Assembly (NCBI GenBank): GCA_041690255.1
Contig: JAWLHU010000003.1
Location: forward strand, 248,001-312,000
Length of the DNA stretch: 64,000 nt
Direction of reading: 5' to 3'
Source: JAWLHU01 sp041690255
Lineage (GTDB): Bacteria > Bacillota > Sulfobacillia > Symbiobacteriales > Symbiobacteriaceae
Within the stretch, counting starts at the first letter, position 1; the number at the start of each line of letters is the position of its first letter. Position numbers and translations under genes: made by a program. Positions 1 to 8,424 of this stretch are shown piece after piece. The notes beneath the pieces are model-generated. The model was not told the origin of the DNA. It was given only the letters and a program-made list of their open reading frames with translations, and did no database searches.

Positions 1-1
1 C

Positions 2-319
2 AGCCTGAATGAGCCGGGGCATATCCGCGACTGGGCCAAGAGCCTCCGCCGTTGGGAGCAGGCAGGCCTGAAGCAGGTGGTCCCCAGCCACGGGCGCCCG
101 GGCGGGCCGGAACTGCTCAACCGCAATGCTTCTTACGTTGAGGAACTACTGGATCGGGTCGGACGCTTCCTGGATCAGGGAGTGCCGCTTGACGAGATGC
201 AACACCGCATGCCGGTGGAGGAATTCGTGGCCGATATCGACCAGTATCCTGCATACTACCGCCAGGGGCATGTGTCGAACATCGCCCAGGTGGTGGCTGA
301 ACTAAAGAGGGACAGATAA
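2..319 (+). CDS. Metallo-beta-lactamase-fold hydrolase, C-terminal part
   Basis: Only the last 105 codons are in the window and the frame is open at the left edge. The piece contains PSHGRPG, which matches the late metal-ligand histidine motif (often GHG or SHG) of the metallo-beta-lactamase fold. A helical C-terminal tail follows, as in the SoxH/cyclase-like branch of that superfamily. The N-terminal HxHxDH motif would lie outside the window, so activity cannot be judged. A terminator-like hairpin follows the stop codon closely. The substrate is unknown and the family call rests on one motif and overall character. Confidence 0.6.
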   Translation, partial: SLNEPGHIRDWAKSLRRWEQAGLKQVVPSHGRPGGPELLNRNASYVEELLDRVGRFLDQGVPLDEMQHRMPVEEFVADIDQYPAYYRQGHVSNIAQVVAELKRDR

Positions 320-322
320 GGA

Positions 323-356
323 AAGACCCTGGTCATCTGACCGGGGTCCTTCTTTC
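323..356 (+). terminator. Rho-independent terminator
   Basis: A 12-13 bp inverted repeat (arms AAGACCCTGGTCA and TGACCGGGGTCCT, with wobble pairs) is followed by TTCTTTCT. It lies just after the preceding stop codon and would also separate that gene from the convergent nucleotidyltransferase gene. Confidence 0.7.
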
Positions 357-382
357 TGCTACCCACCGACGCGGTCCTGCCC

Positions 383-1156
383 TCAGTCCGAGCGGGGCCG
401 CCCCTCACGACGGGACAAACCGAGGGCATACCGCACGAACTCGTGCGTGGCGCGAAACTGGTCCATCTCCATGCTGTGGCGCCAGACCATGGCGGTCTGG
501 ATCAGATCGTGCCACTCGCTGTTTAGATGCTCCATCGCCCATGATGCCGCCTGCGGCTTGGTGGCGATCGCCCCACTATGCAGGGTGTAGAGTGCCCGGC
601 ACATGGTCAGAACGGCGTAGGCCTGGTATTCACTGCCCCGCAGCCGGAAGGGATCCTTCAATTGCGGCGCCCACCACCCCTCCAACATGGCGAGCGTCGC
701 CTCCCGAAGAACATCTGCGGAGATGGGGTCAATCAACGTCCGGGGGGCCGGTCCGGCCAGGGTAACCCCCCTCTCTCGGATGATGTGCCGCTGAATCACC
801 CACTCGGCGCCGTGCCGGTCATGACCGAAGCTGCCATCGGCCCGGATGACAGGGTGGACGGAGTCTTCTCGATCGAAGCGGCGGAGTGCCTGCCGCGGAA
901 TGTAGGAACCCTCGTAATTGGTCCGCCACGCCAGGTCGCTCGCGGCGATACGGGCATGCATCGCCTCCAGCCCTTTGACCCTTTCGGCCGGGAGCGGGCC
1001 GTCGGTCACGACCAGGAAGTCCACATCGCTTCGGGCGGGGTCGAAGTCGCCGAGGGCAAGTGACCCATGGAGATAGAAGCCGACGAACTGATCGCCGAGA
1101 GTGGCCGTGGTGCCCTCCAGGAGACGGTTCAGCAAGGCGGATACTGCATCGAGCAT
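383..1156 (-). CDS. AadA-like nucleotidyltransferase domain protein
   Basis: The protein has 257 residues. The N-terminal half carries the nucleotidyltransferase signature HGSLALGDF followed by SDVDFLVV, whose paired aspartates bind metal in polymerase-beta-type transferases. The remainder is helical and resembles the C-terminal domain (DUF4111-like) of ANT(3'')/AadA aminoglycoside adenylyltransferases. Its length is close to that of AadA. A GGGGTGA ribosome binding site sits about 8 bases before the ATG. No resistance-island context is visible, so the substrate is uncertain: it may adenylylate an aminoglycoside or something else. Confidence 0.75.
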   Translation of the reverse strand: MLDAVSALLNRLLEGTTATLGDQFVGFYLHGSLALGDFDPARSDVDFLVVTDGPLPAERVKGLEAMHARIAASDLAWRTNYEGSYIPRQALRRFDREDSVHPVIRADGSFGHDRHGAEWVIQRHIIRERGVTLAGPAPRTLIDPISADVLREATLAMLEGWWAPQLKDPFRLRGSEYQAYAVLTMCRALYTLHSGAIATKPQAASWAMEHLNSEWHDLIQTAMVWRHSMEMDQFRATHEFVRYALGLSRREGRPRSD

Positions 1157-1344
1157 CGGAAGTGGTCACCCCCTGCTGCCAACCATGTCAGTGGCCGTAC
1201 CCTCGACCTACGTGGCACTTCTCTCTGTCTCCATTGGCTACGATACCACAATGTCGATTGCTCAGGTGCGACACCGAAGGATCATGCCGAACCGCTTGAC
1301 ACTCGCCAAGTCATCGCAGAAGATATAGATGATATGTTTACCTA

Positions 1345-1359
1345 GATGAAAGTTTCATC
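1345..1359. promoter_or_regulatory. Short palindrome upstream of modA-like gene
   Basis: GATGAAAGTTTCATC is a perfect 7-bp dyad with a single central base, about 100 bp before the lipoprotein gene in an AT-richer patch (1310-1370). It could be an operator. The rest of the roughly 300-bp divergent intergenic stretch (1157-1458) shows no gene and no promoter that I would defend. Confidence 0.3.
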
Positions 1360-1458
1360 GTTCCCTCTGATCACCATAGGCTCTGCCTCGGTCATTGGCA
1401 AGCAGGGAAGGGTTGGCCAGCCGTGGGGTAGCCCGAACATCTGGAGGAGGAGTCTCAC

Positions 1459-2253
1459 ATGCGCTCTGTCTGGCGGCACGCCGGGGCTATTGCAGCTCTG
1501 GGGGCGCTCCTTTGGACCATGAACGGCTGCGGCGACGGCAAGGCAGAGCCGATCACCCTGACGGTTGCGGTTGGCGATGGGCTGCGTTTGGCCATGCCGG
1601 AGGTCGCTGAACCGTTCGAGAGCAGGCGACCAGACATCAAACTGGCATTCAGCTTTGCCAATGCCGGTACCATCGCATCACAGGTACGGCATGGTGCACA
1701 GGTCGACGTGGTGATCGTCCCGTCTGGCGGGGGGCACATGGACGCACTGAATCGAGACGGCCTCTTCCAGCCCGGGAGCCGCCAAACGGTGGCGGGTGAC
1801 CAGTTGCTGCTGATCGTACCGAAGCAGACCACCATGCCACAGGACCCCTGGCAGTGGCTGACAAGCAACGGGGTCAAACGACTGGCCATCGGCGATCCCA
1901 AGACCGTACCGGTCGGAGCGTACGCCATGGAGGTTCTGCGTCACCTCGGCGTGGCCGATGCGCTGGAGCCCAAACTCATCCATACCGGTAGCGTCCGCCA
2001 GTCCCTGACCTACGTAGAGCAAGGGGAGGTTGAGGCGGCGCTGGTGTTTCGCAGCACCCTGATGAACAGCGAAAAGGCCCAAATGGCAGCCGCCGCCCCG
2101 CCGGGCTCGCATCAGCCGATCCTGTTCGAGGCGGCGGCGATCAAGGACACGGGCCATCCCGAAGCAGCTGCTGCGTTCCTCGAGTACTTACTCGAGCCCG
2201 AGGTGGTGGAGACGCTGATCCGATACGGCTTCACGGCCCCGCCGAATGATTGA
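1459..2253 (+). CDS. modA: Molybdate-type (ModA-like) ABC substrate-binding lipoprotein
   Basis: The 264-residue protein begins with a lipoprotein signal peptide: basic start, hydrophobic core, then a lipobox ending in NGC near residue 24. The mature part shows the type II periplasmic binding fold of the ModA family (LTVAVGDGLR, FANAGTIASQV, DVVIVPSGG). A GGAGGAG ribosome binding site precedes the ATG. No ModB permease or ModC ATPase gene follows; instead a DUF364 gene overlaps or abuts it. It therefore acts with a permease encoded elsewhere, or binds a different oxyanion. Family assignment is fairly safe and ligand identity is not. Confidence 0.75.
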   Translation: MRSVWRHAGAIAALGALLWTMNGCGDGKAEPITLTVAVGDGLRLAMPEVAEPFESRRPDIKLAFSFANAGTIASQVRHGAQVDVVIVPSGGGHMDALNRDGLFQPGSRQTVAGDQLLLIVPKQTTMPQDPWQWLTSNGVKRLAIGDPKTVPVGAYAMEVLRHLGVADALEPKLIHTGSVRQSLTYVEQGEVEAALVFRSTLMNSEKAQMAAAAPPGSHQPILFEAAAIKDTGHPEAAAAFLEYLLEPEVVETLIRYGFTAPPND

Positions 2254-2266
2254 GGAGGTAAGGACG

Positions 2267-2992
2267 TTGGGTATTATGGAGCAAGTACGGCAGCAAGTGC
2301 TGGCGCTGGCCGGGGAACAGGGGCTTCTGGATGAGGAGGTCGTGGTGGTCTCTGCCCGCCCTCTGGCCCCCCATGAGGCCATTGGTCACCCAAGCCGCCA
2401 GGATTTCCCCCTGCTCAAGGGCAAGGAAGTGCTGGTCGAGGCCACCTTCCGCGGTAACCGGGGCCAGGCTTACACCTCCTCGCCAGGAGACTACTGCGGC
2501 AGCGTACGTCAGGCTCTTGACCGGGCCCTCACGACCGACTGGGATCGCACCCTGGTGACCGCCACTGCGAATGCGCTCCTGCGGTACTTCGGCCGTGCGG
2601 ATCACACTGTTCACTGTCGTGACAGAGAGCCGGACCTGTGCGCCGGAGAACTTGTCCACTTCTTGCAGGCTGAGTATGGTAATCCAAGGGTTGCTGTGAT
2701 CGGCCTCCAGCCCGCTCTGGTAGCTGCTCTGGCCGGATCACTGCCGGTGCGGGTGACAGACATGGACCCCGAGAACATTGGCCACGAGAAGGCGGGCGTA
2801 CTGATAGAGGGCGCAGAGAAGAACTCAGAGATCATCGCCTGGGCCGACGTGGTAATGGCCACAGGGAGCGTCATTGTAAACGACTCCTACGACCAGATTA
2901 CCAGCGAGAAGCCCACCCTCTACTTTGGCACCACCGTGGCTGGCGCTGCGGCCATCCTTGGCCTCAAGCACTACTGCCCGTTCTCACACTAG
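2267..2992 (+). CDS. DUF364 (putative heavy-metal chelation domain) protein
   Basis: The protein matches the DUF364 family: an N-terminal region containing FRGNRGQAYTS, a Rossmann-like core (VAVIGLQPAL, VTDMDPEN) and a C-terminal stretch with DVVMATGSVIVNDS and FGTTVAGAA. These proteins are thought to handle a metal or metal cofactor; the biochemistry is not settled. I choose the TTG start at 2267 because AGGAGG lies 7 bases upstream. An ATG at 2246 overlaps the previous stop and has no ribosome binding site, and an ATG at 2276 is too far from it. Tight coupling to a ModA-like lipoprotein suggests a shared role with molybdate, tungstate or a similar ligand. Confidence 0.75.
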   Translation: MGIMEQVRQQVLALAGEQGLLDEEVVVVSARPLAPHEAIGHPSRQDFPLLKGKEVLVEATFRGNRGQAYTSSPGDYCGSVRQALDRALTTDWDRTLVTATANALLRYFGRADHTVHCRDREPDLCAGELVHFLQAEYGNPRVAVIGLQPALVAALAGSLPVRVTDMDPENIGHEKAGVLIEGAEKNSEIIAWADVVMATGSVIVNDSYDQITSEKPTLYFGTTVAGAAAILGLKHYCPFSH

Positions 2993-3058
2993 CTCCTGAC
3001 GGCTGAGGAGAAAGGCGCACACCCGGGATTTTCGCGATCCCAGAAAAACAGTAACAGT

Positions 3059-3097
3059 CGGGCGCTTCCCCTGCTGGGGAAGGCGCCCGTTTGCTTG
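3059..3097 (+). terminator. Rho-independent terminator
   Basis: CGGGCGCTTCCCC and GGGGAAGGCGCCCG form a 13-bp stem with a short loop, followed by TTTGCTTGCT. It ends the ModA-like/DUF364 transcript. Confidence 0.85.
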
Positions 3098-3233
3098 CTC
3101 GGGGACTGTCCAGGTTCCCTGCGCCTTCCCCTCCCGCTGCGCCCCCCTGGCCGTGGGCATTCCCCGTTCGAGAGATAAGAATACCGATAGACTCGCTTAT
3201 CCAGACGCTCTCTCAACCCAGGCGTTGAGGATC

Positions 3234-3400
3234 ATGTCAGTACCAGAGCGAATCCTGCAGGCTGCCAGAGCCTGTTTCACCCGTTATGGTTTCGCCGGGA
3301 CGACCGTGACCGAGATTTGCGGGGAGGCGGGGGTCGCACCAGCCATCCTCTACCGGTACTTTGCCGGAAAAGAGGCGCTTTGTGAGGCTGCGGGCCGGCC
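3234..3400 (+). pseudogene. TetR-family regulator, N-terminal HTH fragment
   Basis: From the ATG at 3234 the reading gives a typical TetR DNA-binding domain: RILQAARACFTRYGFAGTTV, then TEICGEAGVAPAILYRYFAGKEAL. After about 53 residues the homology stops and the frame continues into low-complexity sequence. The ligand-binding half is missing. The sequence that follows in another frame belongs to a different protein family, so this is a remnant produced by deletion. Confidence 0.75.
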
Positions 3401-3411
3401 GAGCCCTCAGA

Positions 3412-3660
3412 GCGGAAGGGGTCCAGGGGATCCAACTGGCCCACGAGCGCTCGGCGGGCGAAGAGTACATACTGGGCGGCCCTGTCCTTACGTTCCCGGA
3501 GATCTGGAATGCCGTCGCGCATATCCTTAACAAGCCTCCCGTCCGGAGGCGGGTCCCGGCCGGCCTCCTCCGAACGGTGAGTTCGGTGACCCGTCTGCCG
3601 ACCGGAAAGTCAGTCCGGCGGATGGTGGAGGAGACACTTGACTACATCATGCGGTCAGGA
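3412..3660 (+). pseudogene. NAD-dependent epimerase/reductase (extended SDR), C-terminal fragment
   Basis: In a frame shifted from the TetR fragment the sequence reads AHERSAGEEYILGGPVLTF, then EIWNAVAHILNKPPVRRRVP. This is the typical late segment of dihydroflavonol-reductase-like extended SDRs. The Rossmann N-terminus with GxxGxxG and the YxxxK catalytic motif are absent. It is a gene fragment fused by deletion between two other remnants. Confidence 0.65.
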
Positions 3661-3664
3661 TCTT

Positions 3665-3853
3665 CTCGTCCCGGAACGGCGGCACCCGCTACTCCCGGTA
3701 GGCGAGCATCCGCTTGCGCCCCTCGGCCAACATCGGCCGATCTGGGCCGGTATGGCCCAGGTGAATGACCTTCCCACCGCCTACCTTTGCCGCAACTTCG
3801 CCTGCTCCCCGCCCGCGACGGACTGGTCCCAGTTCGAAGCGTACCTGGGCTAG
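3665..3853 (+). pseudogene. YyaL-like (DUF255, thioredoxin-domain) protein, C-terminal fragment
   Basis: In a third frame the last 30 or so residues read LPTAYLCRNFACSPPATD and end near a natural stop at 3853. TAYVCxNFxCxxPVTD is the typical C-terminal end of the long YyaL/spermatogenesis-associated-20 family. The other several hundred residues are missing. Three unrelated gene ends in three frames within 620 bases show a deletion-scarred stretch. Confidence 0.6.
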
Positions 3854-4493
3854 AACCAGGCGGGGGCGGGTAGCCGGAGACACAATGAAAGACCACTCCG
3901 CACCGCATACGGAGTGGTCTAAAGGAGGACCTCGCTGCGACCTGGTTCACGAATTGGACATCACCTGCTTGGCCTGGTCTCTGATTCCGAATCGAGGCGG
4001 CGAATGCGATCACTCTATGCCTGCATGCGACGTCCCACCGGATCTGAAACCGGAACAGTGTCGGGATCGGACTCTCGAATCTGGGCCTGGGTCCGGGTCT
4101 GCCCTGTTGGCCCCGGTCGGATCCTGGACAGCAACGGGTCACTGGCGGAAGCTACAACGGAACCGTAGGGGTGAGCTTATCCGGAACCCTATGCGGAGCA
4201 CGAGGCTTTACCCAGGGACCGGAACCATGTTGGAACCGACGGTTGAGGTCCTCCTTGCAGCCTCATTGTACGCCGCGGCCCCGCAATGTACATGACTCCT
4301 TCGACTCACTTTGGTCTATCATCGTCAGAATAGACTGGTTTACATCCATAACAATCGGTAACGCGAAGGAAACAGTCATTATTAAGGAAGATTTAGACAA
4401 CCTGCATGGAGGCTAAACAGGTTCGATGGGCCTGCCATTGAACTCTCCCAACAGTTACGTGGAGGTTCCTGCACAAACGGAGGCGATCGGCCC
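3854..4493. other. Gene-poor stretch with one perfect hairpin
   Basis: No reading frame here has convincing coding character or a good ribosome binding site. The perfect inverted repeat AGACCACTCCG / CGGAGTGGTCT (3890-3920) has a 9-base loop and a weak T-run on the minus side. Around 4310-4390 the sequence is distinctly AT-rich and may hold the promoter of the gene at 4494. The part from 4070 to 4260 contains several GGAACC/GGATC-like words but I recognise no riboswitch or T-box motif in it. Confidence 0.4.
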
Positions 4494-5183
4494 ATGCGCA
4501 TCGGGAGTAACGGAATGAGCCCGACGAACCAGCTGACCCAGATCAGGCAGGCACAGCAATCGGGAATCGTCAGGAAGGGAGTAGCCGCGTACATGGAGCG
4601 GCTGGAAGCCCTCTTCGCTGGCGGACGGCAGGGCATGTCCGAGGTGAAGGACCAGGTGGCCAGTCTGGTGCAGGCGGCGAAGGATGGTGGCATCTCGGCC
4701 GCCGAGTTCGAGCAACTAACCGGCATTGCCGACGGTGCGCTCCAGTCGGGAAGTGGCTCTACGGAGAAGGCCCAGGCGCTGCACTTCATTTCACGACTCG
4801 CTCACGATACGAGCAGGTCGCTGACCAACCCTGCGGATAACGCTGCGCCTGAGCAGACGATGGAGCAGTTCATCCTCGACTGGACCAGAGGGTACGCCCA
4901 GGAGCACCATCTCCCTGAATCAGCCCCTTCGTATCCCGCAGGGAATGCTGGTGGACGGCAAAGCGCAAACGAACCGAAAGCGGGCTGCGCCTGGGCGCTG
5001 CCCGCTTTCGCGTCAGACTCTATCGGTTCCGCCGGACCGCATCGAGCGGGTCGAGCCGGGCGGTTTGAAGGGCTGGGCCCAGTGCTGCCAGGGTGGAGGC
5101 GAGAGCGGTCGCAAGAACGGCCGTTCCCGCTAACCGGATCAGGTCCAGGGCTGTCAGGAAGCGGAAGAGGCCACCCGACATAG
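4494..5183 (+). CDS. Hypothetical helical protein with doubtful C-terminus
   Basis: A GGAGG lies about 9 bases before the ATG and the first 150 codons look coding, giving a charged, helix-rich protein (for example EVKDQVASLVQAAKDGGISA). I do not recognise the family. From about 4975 the frame runs through a strong bidirectional hairpin and then about 160 bases into the antisense of the convergent permease gene. The last 70 codons therefore look non-genuine. Either the true stop has been lost by a frameshift near 4930-4960, where another frame reads IPQGMLVDGKAQ, or the tail is simply readthrough. Confidence 0.5.
   Translation: MRIGSNGMSPTNQLTQIRQAQQSGIVRKGVAAYMERLEALFAGGRQGMSEVKDQVASLVQAAKDGGISAAEFEQLTGIADGALQSGSGSTEKAQALHFISRLAHDTSRSLTNPADNAAPEQTMEQFILDWTRGYAQEHHLPESAPSYPAGNAGGRQSANEPKAGCAWALPAFASDSIGSAGPHRAGRAGRFEGLGPVLPGWRRERSQERPFPLTGSGPGLSGSGRGHPT
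4975..5010 (-). terminator. Terminator of the ABC export operon (bidirectional)
   Basis: CGAAAGCGGGC and GCCCGCTTTCG form an 11-bp perfect stem. On the minus strand it is followed by GTTCGTTTGCGCTTT. It lies 10 bases after the stop of the permease gene that ends at 5020. Confidence 0.7.
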
Positions 5184-5940
5184 GTAGAAGAGCCATTACT
5201 CCCAGTGCGATCACAACGCCGAGCAGGGCGCCACCTCCAGCCAGCGAGAGCGATTCGGCCAGGGTCAGGCTGATCATAAACCGCCGGGTGGCGCCGACCG
5301 CGCGGAGCATGCCCAGCTCTGCCCGCCGCTCGCCAACCCGAATGGAGGCGAGGAGGCCTGTGATCATGACCCCGGCGAGCAGGGCGATGCCGGATGCGGT
5401 GGAGAGATGGCGCACCAACGGCTGCAGGTCGCGCAGCACGTGGCGGGTGGTCTGCTCCGCCACAACAATCTCCACCTCGGGAATGGCAGCCGTGATCTCG
5501 TTGAAGGCCATCATGGGCGAGGCCCAGAACTCCAGCTTCACCACCAGGAATGAGGCCATGGGATAGGAGACCCTACCCCTGCCACCCTCGGAGAGATCAT
5601 AGCCCTCGGTCGTGATCACGCCGAGGACGTTACCGTCCTTCAGCTTCTGGCGCCATTCCTTCACGTCGACCTTCGCTTCGATCGGGTCGGTGCTGCCGGT
5701 CTGAAGCCAGCGCTCTACCGCACCGTGGTTGCCGGGAGTGGTGATGACAACCTCACCACCCAGGGTCTCCAGCCCCGCGTCCAGAAGCGCCTGCATGCCG
5801 CTGAGCAGGCTGAGGGCCGCCACCAGGGCGCCCGCAGCAACCAGGCCGGCAAAGAGACCGGCGGCAGTCTGCCAGCGGGAGCGGCGCAGGCCGCCCCAGA
5901 CGAGGGCTGCGAGGCCAATCCGGCCGCTGTCACGAGACAC
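5020..5940 (-). CDS. FtsX/MacB-type ABC transporter permease (short)
   Basis: The 306-residue membrane protein has one N-terminal transmembrane helix, an extracytoplasmic domain of about 130 residues and three C-terminal helices. The conserved ERRAELGMLRAVGATRR stretch is the hallmark of the FtsX-like permease domain. It starts with GTG inside the end of the ATPase gene (11-base overlap), so translation is coupled. With the ATPase and the second permease it would form a heterodimeric type VII-like ABC system that moves lipids, peptides or lipoproteins by mechanotransmission rather than classical transport. Confidence 0.85.
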   Translation of the reverse strand: MSRDSGRIGLAALVWGGLRRSRWQTAAGLFAGLVAAGALVAALSLLSGMQALLDAGLETLGGEVVITTPGNHGAVERWLQTGSTDPIEAKVDVKEWRQKLKDGNVLGVITTEGYDLSEGGRGRVSYPMASFLVVKLEFWASPMMAFNEITAAIPEVEIVVAEQTTRHVLRDLQPLVRHLSTASGIALLAGVMITGLLASIRVGERRAELGMLRAVGATRRFMISLTLAESLSLAGGGALLGVVIALGVMALLPMSGGLFRFLTALDLIRLAGTAVLATALASTLAALGPALQTARLDPLDAVRRNR

Positions 5941-6598
5941 GGGCGACCCGCCCCCCGGTCAGGATCAGATGGCGCGAGGCTGCATCGATCAAGTCCGTAT
6001 TATGGGTAACCATGATGATGGTTGTACCGTTACGGTTTAGCTCCTGGAAGAGGCTGACAATCTCCCGCTCGGTCTCCTCATCCAGGTCGGCGGTCGGTTC
6101 ATCGGCGAGGAGGAGTGCAGGGTTGTTCAGCAACGCCCGGGCAACCGCCACCCGCTTCTGCTGGCCACCAGAGAGCTGCCAGGGCAGCCGATCAGTCATG
6201 CCTGCCAGCCCCACCCGCTCCAGCAACTCCTGAGCCCTGGTCCGGTCACCGCCCTGCCCGGTGGGCAGGAAGGCGCTGGGCAGCAGGGCGTTCTCCAGGA
6301 CGCTCAGCGTGGGAATCAGGCTGGCGAACTGAAAAATGAACCCCATGTGCCGGGAGCGGAACTGGGAACGTTCGGCGTCGGACATGGCCCAGAGGTTCTT
6401 CCCCTCCACCTTGACCACGCCGGTATCAGGGCGGATCAGGCCGCCGACCAGCGAGAGCAGGGTCGACTTCCCGGCGCCGGAGCGGCCGGTCACCATGAGG
6501 AACTCGCCCTTCTCTACCTGGTCGTTCAACTCCTGCAGGGCATCGACCCGCTGGGCGCCGGTCTGATAGAACTTGGAGACCTTCTCGAGCTCGATCAT
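5930..6598 (-). CDS. ABC transporter ATP-binding protein, MacB/LolD type
   Basis: The 222 residues contain a Walker A (GRSGAGKST), the ABC signature LSGGQQKR, a Walker B ending DEPTADLD and the H-loop VTHNTD. Length and motifs are typical of the LolD/MacB/FtsE group, which works with FtsX-like permeases. It sits between the two permease genes and overlaps the downstream one, so all three should form one complex at the cytoplasmic membrane. Confidence 0.93.
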   Translation of the reverse strand: MIELEKVSKFYQTGAQRVDALQELNDQVEKGEFLMVTGRSGAGKSTLLSLVGGLIRPDTGVVKVEGKNLWAMSDAERSQFRSRHMGFIFQFASLIPTLSVLENALLPSAFLPTGQGGDRTRAQELLERVGLAGMTDRLPWQLSGGQQKRVAVARALLNNPALLLADEPTADLDEETEREIVSLFQELNRNGTTIIMVTHNTDLIDAASRHLILTGGRVARVS

Positions 6599-6614
6599 GC
6601 GCTCTCCTCCGTCC

Positions 6615-7826
6615 TTAGCGTGCGTGAATGGCGTGGTGGGGATCGAGGCGGGTCAGCCGCCAGGCGGGATAGGCCGCCGCAAGGGCGCCGCCCAGGGCAG
6701 CCAGTGCCACCACAGCCACGCCAAGGGAGATCAACTGCGTCGCGTTCGGGTAGAGGAACGGCAGCGTGTACGATACCATGATCGCCGTCTTGAAGAGGCC
6801 ATAGACGGCGTAGCCGGCCAGAACACCAGCAAGACCGCCCAATCCGCCCATGAAGGCCGCCTCCATGAGCAGGGCGGCAATCGCCTGGCGGACGGTGGCA
6901 CCAAGAGCACGCAGGAGGCCGATCTCTCGGGATCGCTCGTGGGCAATGGCCGCAAAGAGGATCACGAAGAGGACGAGCACCACGAGGAGGACACCGACGA
7001 TTATTGGTAACAGATAGGTCATGAGGCCGTCAAGATCGTCGGAGACACCCTGGGTGATCTGGCCGGCGGTCACGACCGAGACCCCGCTGATCTGTGACTC
7101 GATCTGCCGGGCGATCTCAGGGGCTTGGGCCGGGTCATTCAGTCCGACCAGGATCGCGGAGACGTGACCATCGGGAATGGCCAGCGGCTCCTCTGCGAGG
7201 GTGACCGAGTTCTTTGCCATCTCCCAGACGGCGGTGGCCGGGAGAAAGACGGTCTCGTCCATGCCCATTCCGGTGGGATCGAGTCTGGCTGCAATGCGGA
7301 AGTCCGTACCGTAGAACTTCATGGGATCGCCCGTCAGCCCGAGCACATGGTTGCCGACGATGATCTCGTCCGGGTCGAGTGCCCGGTTCAGCACATACCG
7401 GAGCCAGGGCTTGACGGTGAAGTCGCTCTCCGGATCGTATCCGACCAGCATCATGCGACCGGTGCAGCAGGCTGAGGAGGAAAGCGTCTCCACGTAGATT
7501 TGCGGGGAAGCGGCCCTCACTCCGGGGATGGCGGCAACCTGCCCCAGAATGGCACCATCCATGTAGAATGCGACGGGTTCGCCCATGACCAGGGCGGTGT
7601 GGGTGGCATCCACGGAGCCCTTGGGCACCACCATGAGATCGGCCCCGAGGCGGGCGAGGCCGGTCTCCACGGCGTGGTTGACACCCAGGGTGATCAAACC
7701 ACCGGCGAAGGCAGTGCCGGCGACCAGCAGCACCCCGAGCAGCACGGCGATGCTGCGTCCGGGGTTGCGGAGCAGGTTGAGGGCAGCGAGGCGCCAGAGG
7801 CCTGGAACACCCTTCGAATGCGGCAT
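6615..7826 (-). CDS. FtsX/MacB-type ABC transporter permease (long)
   Basis: About 403 residues with a helix near residues 23-45, a large extracytoplasmic domain, and three C-terminal helices around the conserved RSREIGLLRALGATVR. The extracytoplasmic part holds the CC pair SSACCTGRM, which could form a disulfide or bind metal. I prefer the ATG at 7826 because GGAGG lies about 10 bases upstream; a longer reading from 7847 overlaps the preceding gene. It is the partner of the shorter permease in the same operon. Confidence 0.85.
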   Translation of the reverse strand: MPHSKGVPGLWRLAALNLLRNPGRSIAVLLGVLLVAGTAFAGGLITLGVNHAVETGLARLGADLMVVPKGSVDATHTALVMGEPVAFYMDGAILGQVAAIPGVRAASPQIYVETLSSSACCTGRMMLVGYDPESDFTVKPWLRYVLNRALDPDEIIVGNHVLGLTGDPMKFYGTDFRIAARLDPTGMGMDETVFLPATAVWEMAKNSVTLAEEPLAIPDGHVSAILVGLNDPAQAPEIARQIESQISGVSVVTAGQITQGVSDDLDGLMTYLLPIIVGVLLVVLVLFVILFAAIAHERSREIGLLRALGATVRQAIAALLMEAAFMGGLGGLAGVLAGYAVYGLFKTAIMVSYTLPFLYPNATQLISLGVAVVALAALGGALAAAYPAWRLTRLDPHHAIHAR

Positions 7827-7827
7827 G

Positions 7828-8262
7828 CTACCTGGCCTCCGCTCCATCTAACTTGCGGAACCGGATCATGGAGATCAGACCCGCCACGAGCACCAAGCCA
7901 CCCAAGAGCAAGGAGCCCGGCTTCAGGCTGAGGTTGCAGGGCATGTTGGGCATGGCACAGGTCGGGATCAGGTAGAGGGGGATCAGGATCATGAGGGCGC
8001 CAGCCCCAGCCGCCGCAAGGCTCAGACCGCGCCAGGACTCCCGCGCGATCAGCATGGCCAGACCCATGAAGGCGACGAGACCACCCACCCCAATAACGCC
8101 ACGCTCCGTCCAGGTGCAGCCCATGTGGATCTCCTTGTCACCCATGTGCATGAAGTGGCCGGCATCGGCACAGGTATCGAGGAAATAATGGGCGCCAAAT
8201 ACGGTAAAGAGACCAAGGAAGATGAAGAGCAGTCCGCGCCAGTTACGGGAAAGGAAGTTCAT
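7828..8262 (-). CDS. DUF4418-like four-helix membrane protein
   Basis: About 144 residues with four predicted transmembrane helices. Cysteines sit in the first outside loop (FLDTCADAGHFMHMG, GCTW) and again in CAMPNMPC. This pattern matches the DUF4418 family, which is often found beside FtsX-like ABC systems. I chose the ATG at 8262, preceded by AAAGGTGGT. It is the first gene of the export operon and its stop overlaps the start region of the next permease. Function unknown; the Cys/His/Met-rich loop hints at metal or redox sensing. Confidence 0.7.
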   Translation of the reverse strand: MNFLSRNWRGLLFIFLGLFTVFGAHYFLDTCADAGHFMHMGDKEIHMGCTWTERGVIGVGGLVAFMGLAMLIARESWRGLSLAAAGAGALMILIPLYLIPTCAMPNMPCNLSLKPGSLLLGGLVLVAGLISMIRFRKLDGAEAR

Positions 8263-8424
8263 GCGGGTACCACCTTTCGGCACAAGATCATGCACCCTCC
8301 ATCATGAAGGTAACGCTTTTCAGGCATGGTCCACAATACTCTCGAAGTCCTAAAGGATAGGTGCTCACTAGTACCAACGCCCTACTCCAGGAGGTACCCC
8401 TGGACGGTAGGGGTAGGGCCGAAG

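Noticed and set aside
1459..2253. Phosphate or sulfate binding protein
   Set aside because: The VDVVIVPSGG and FANAGTIASQV segments align better with ModA-type proteins, though the ligand is open.
4070..4260. T-box leader
   Set aside because: GGAACC-like words occur, but the AGGGTGGNACCGCG T-box core and a following aminoacylation or transport gene are missing.
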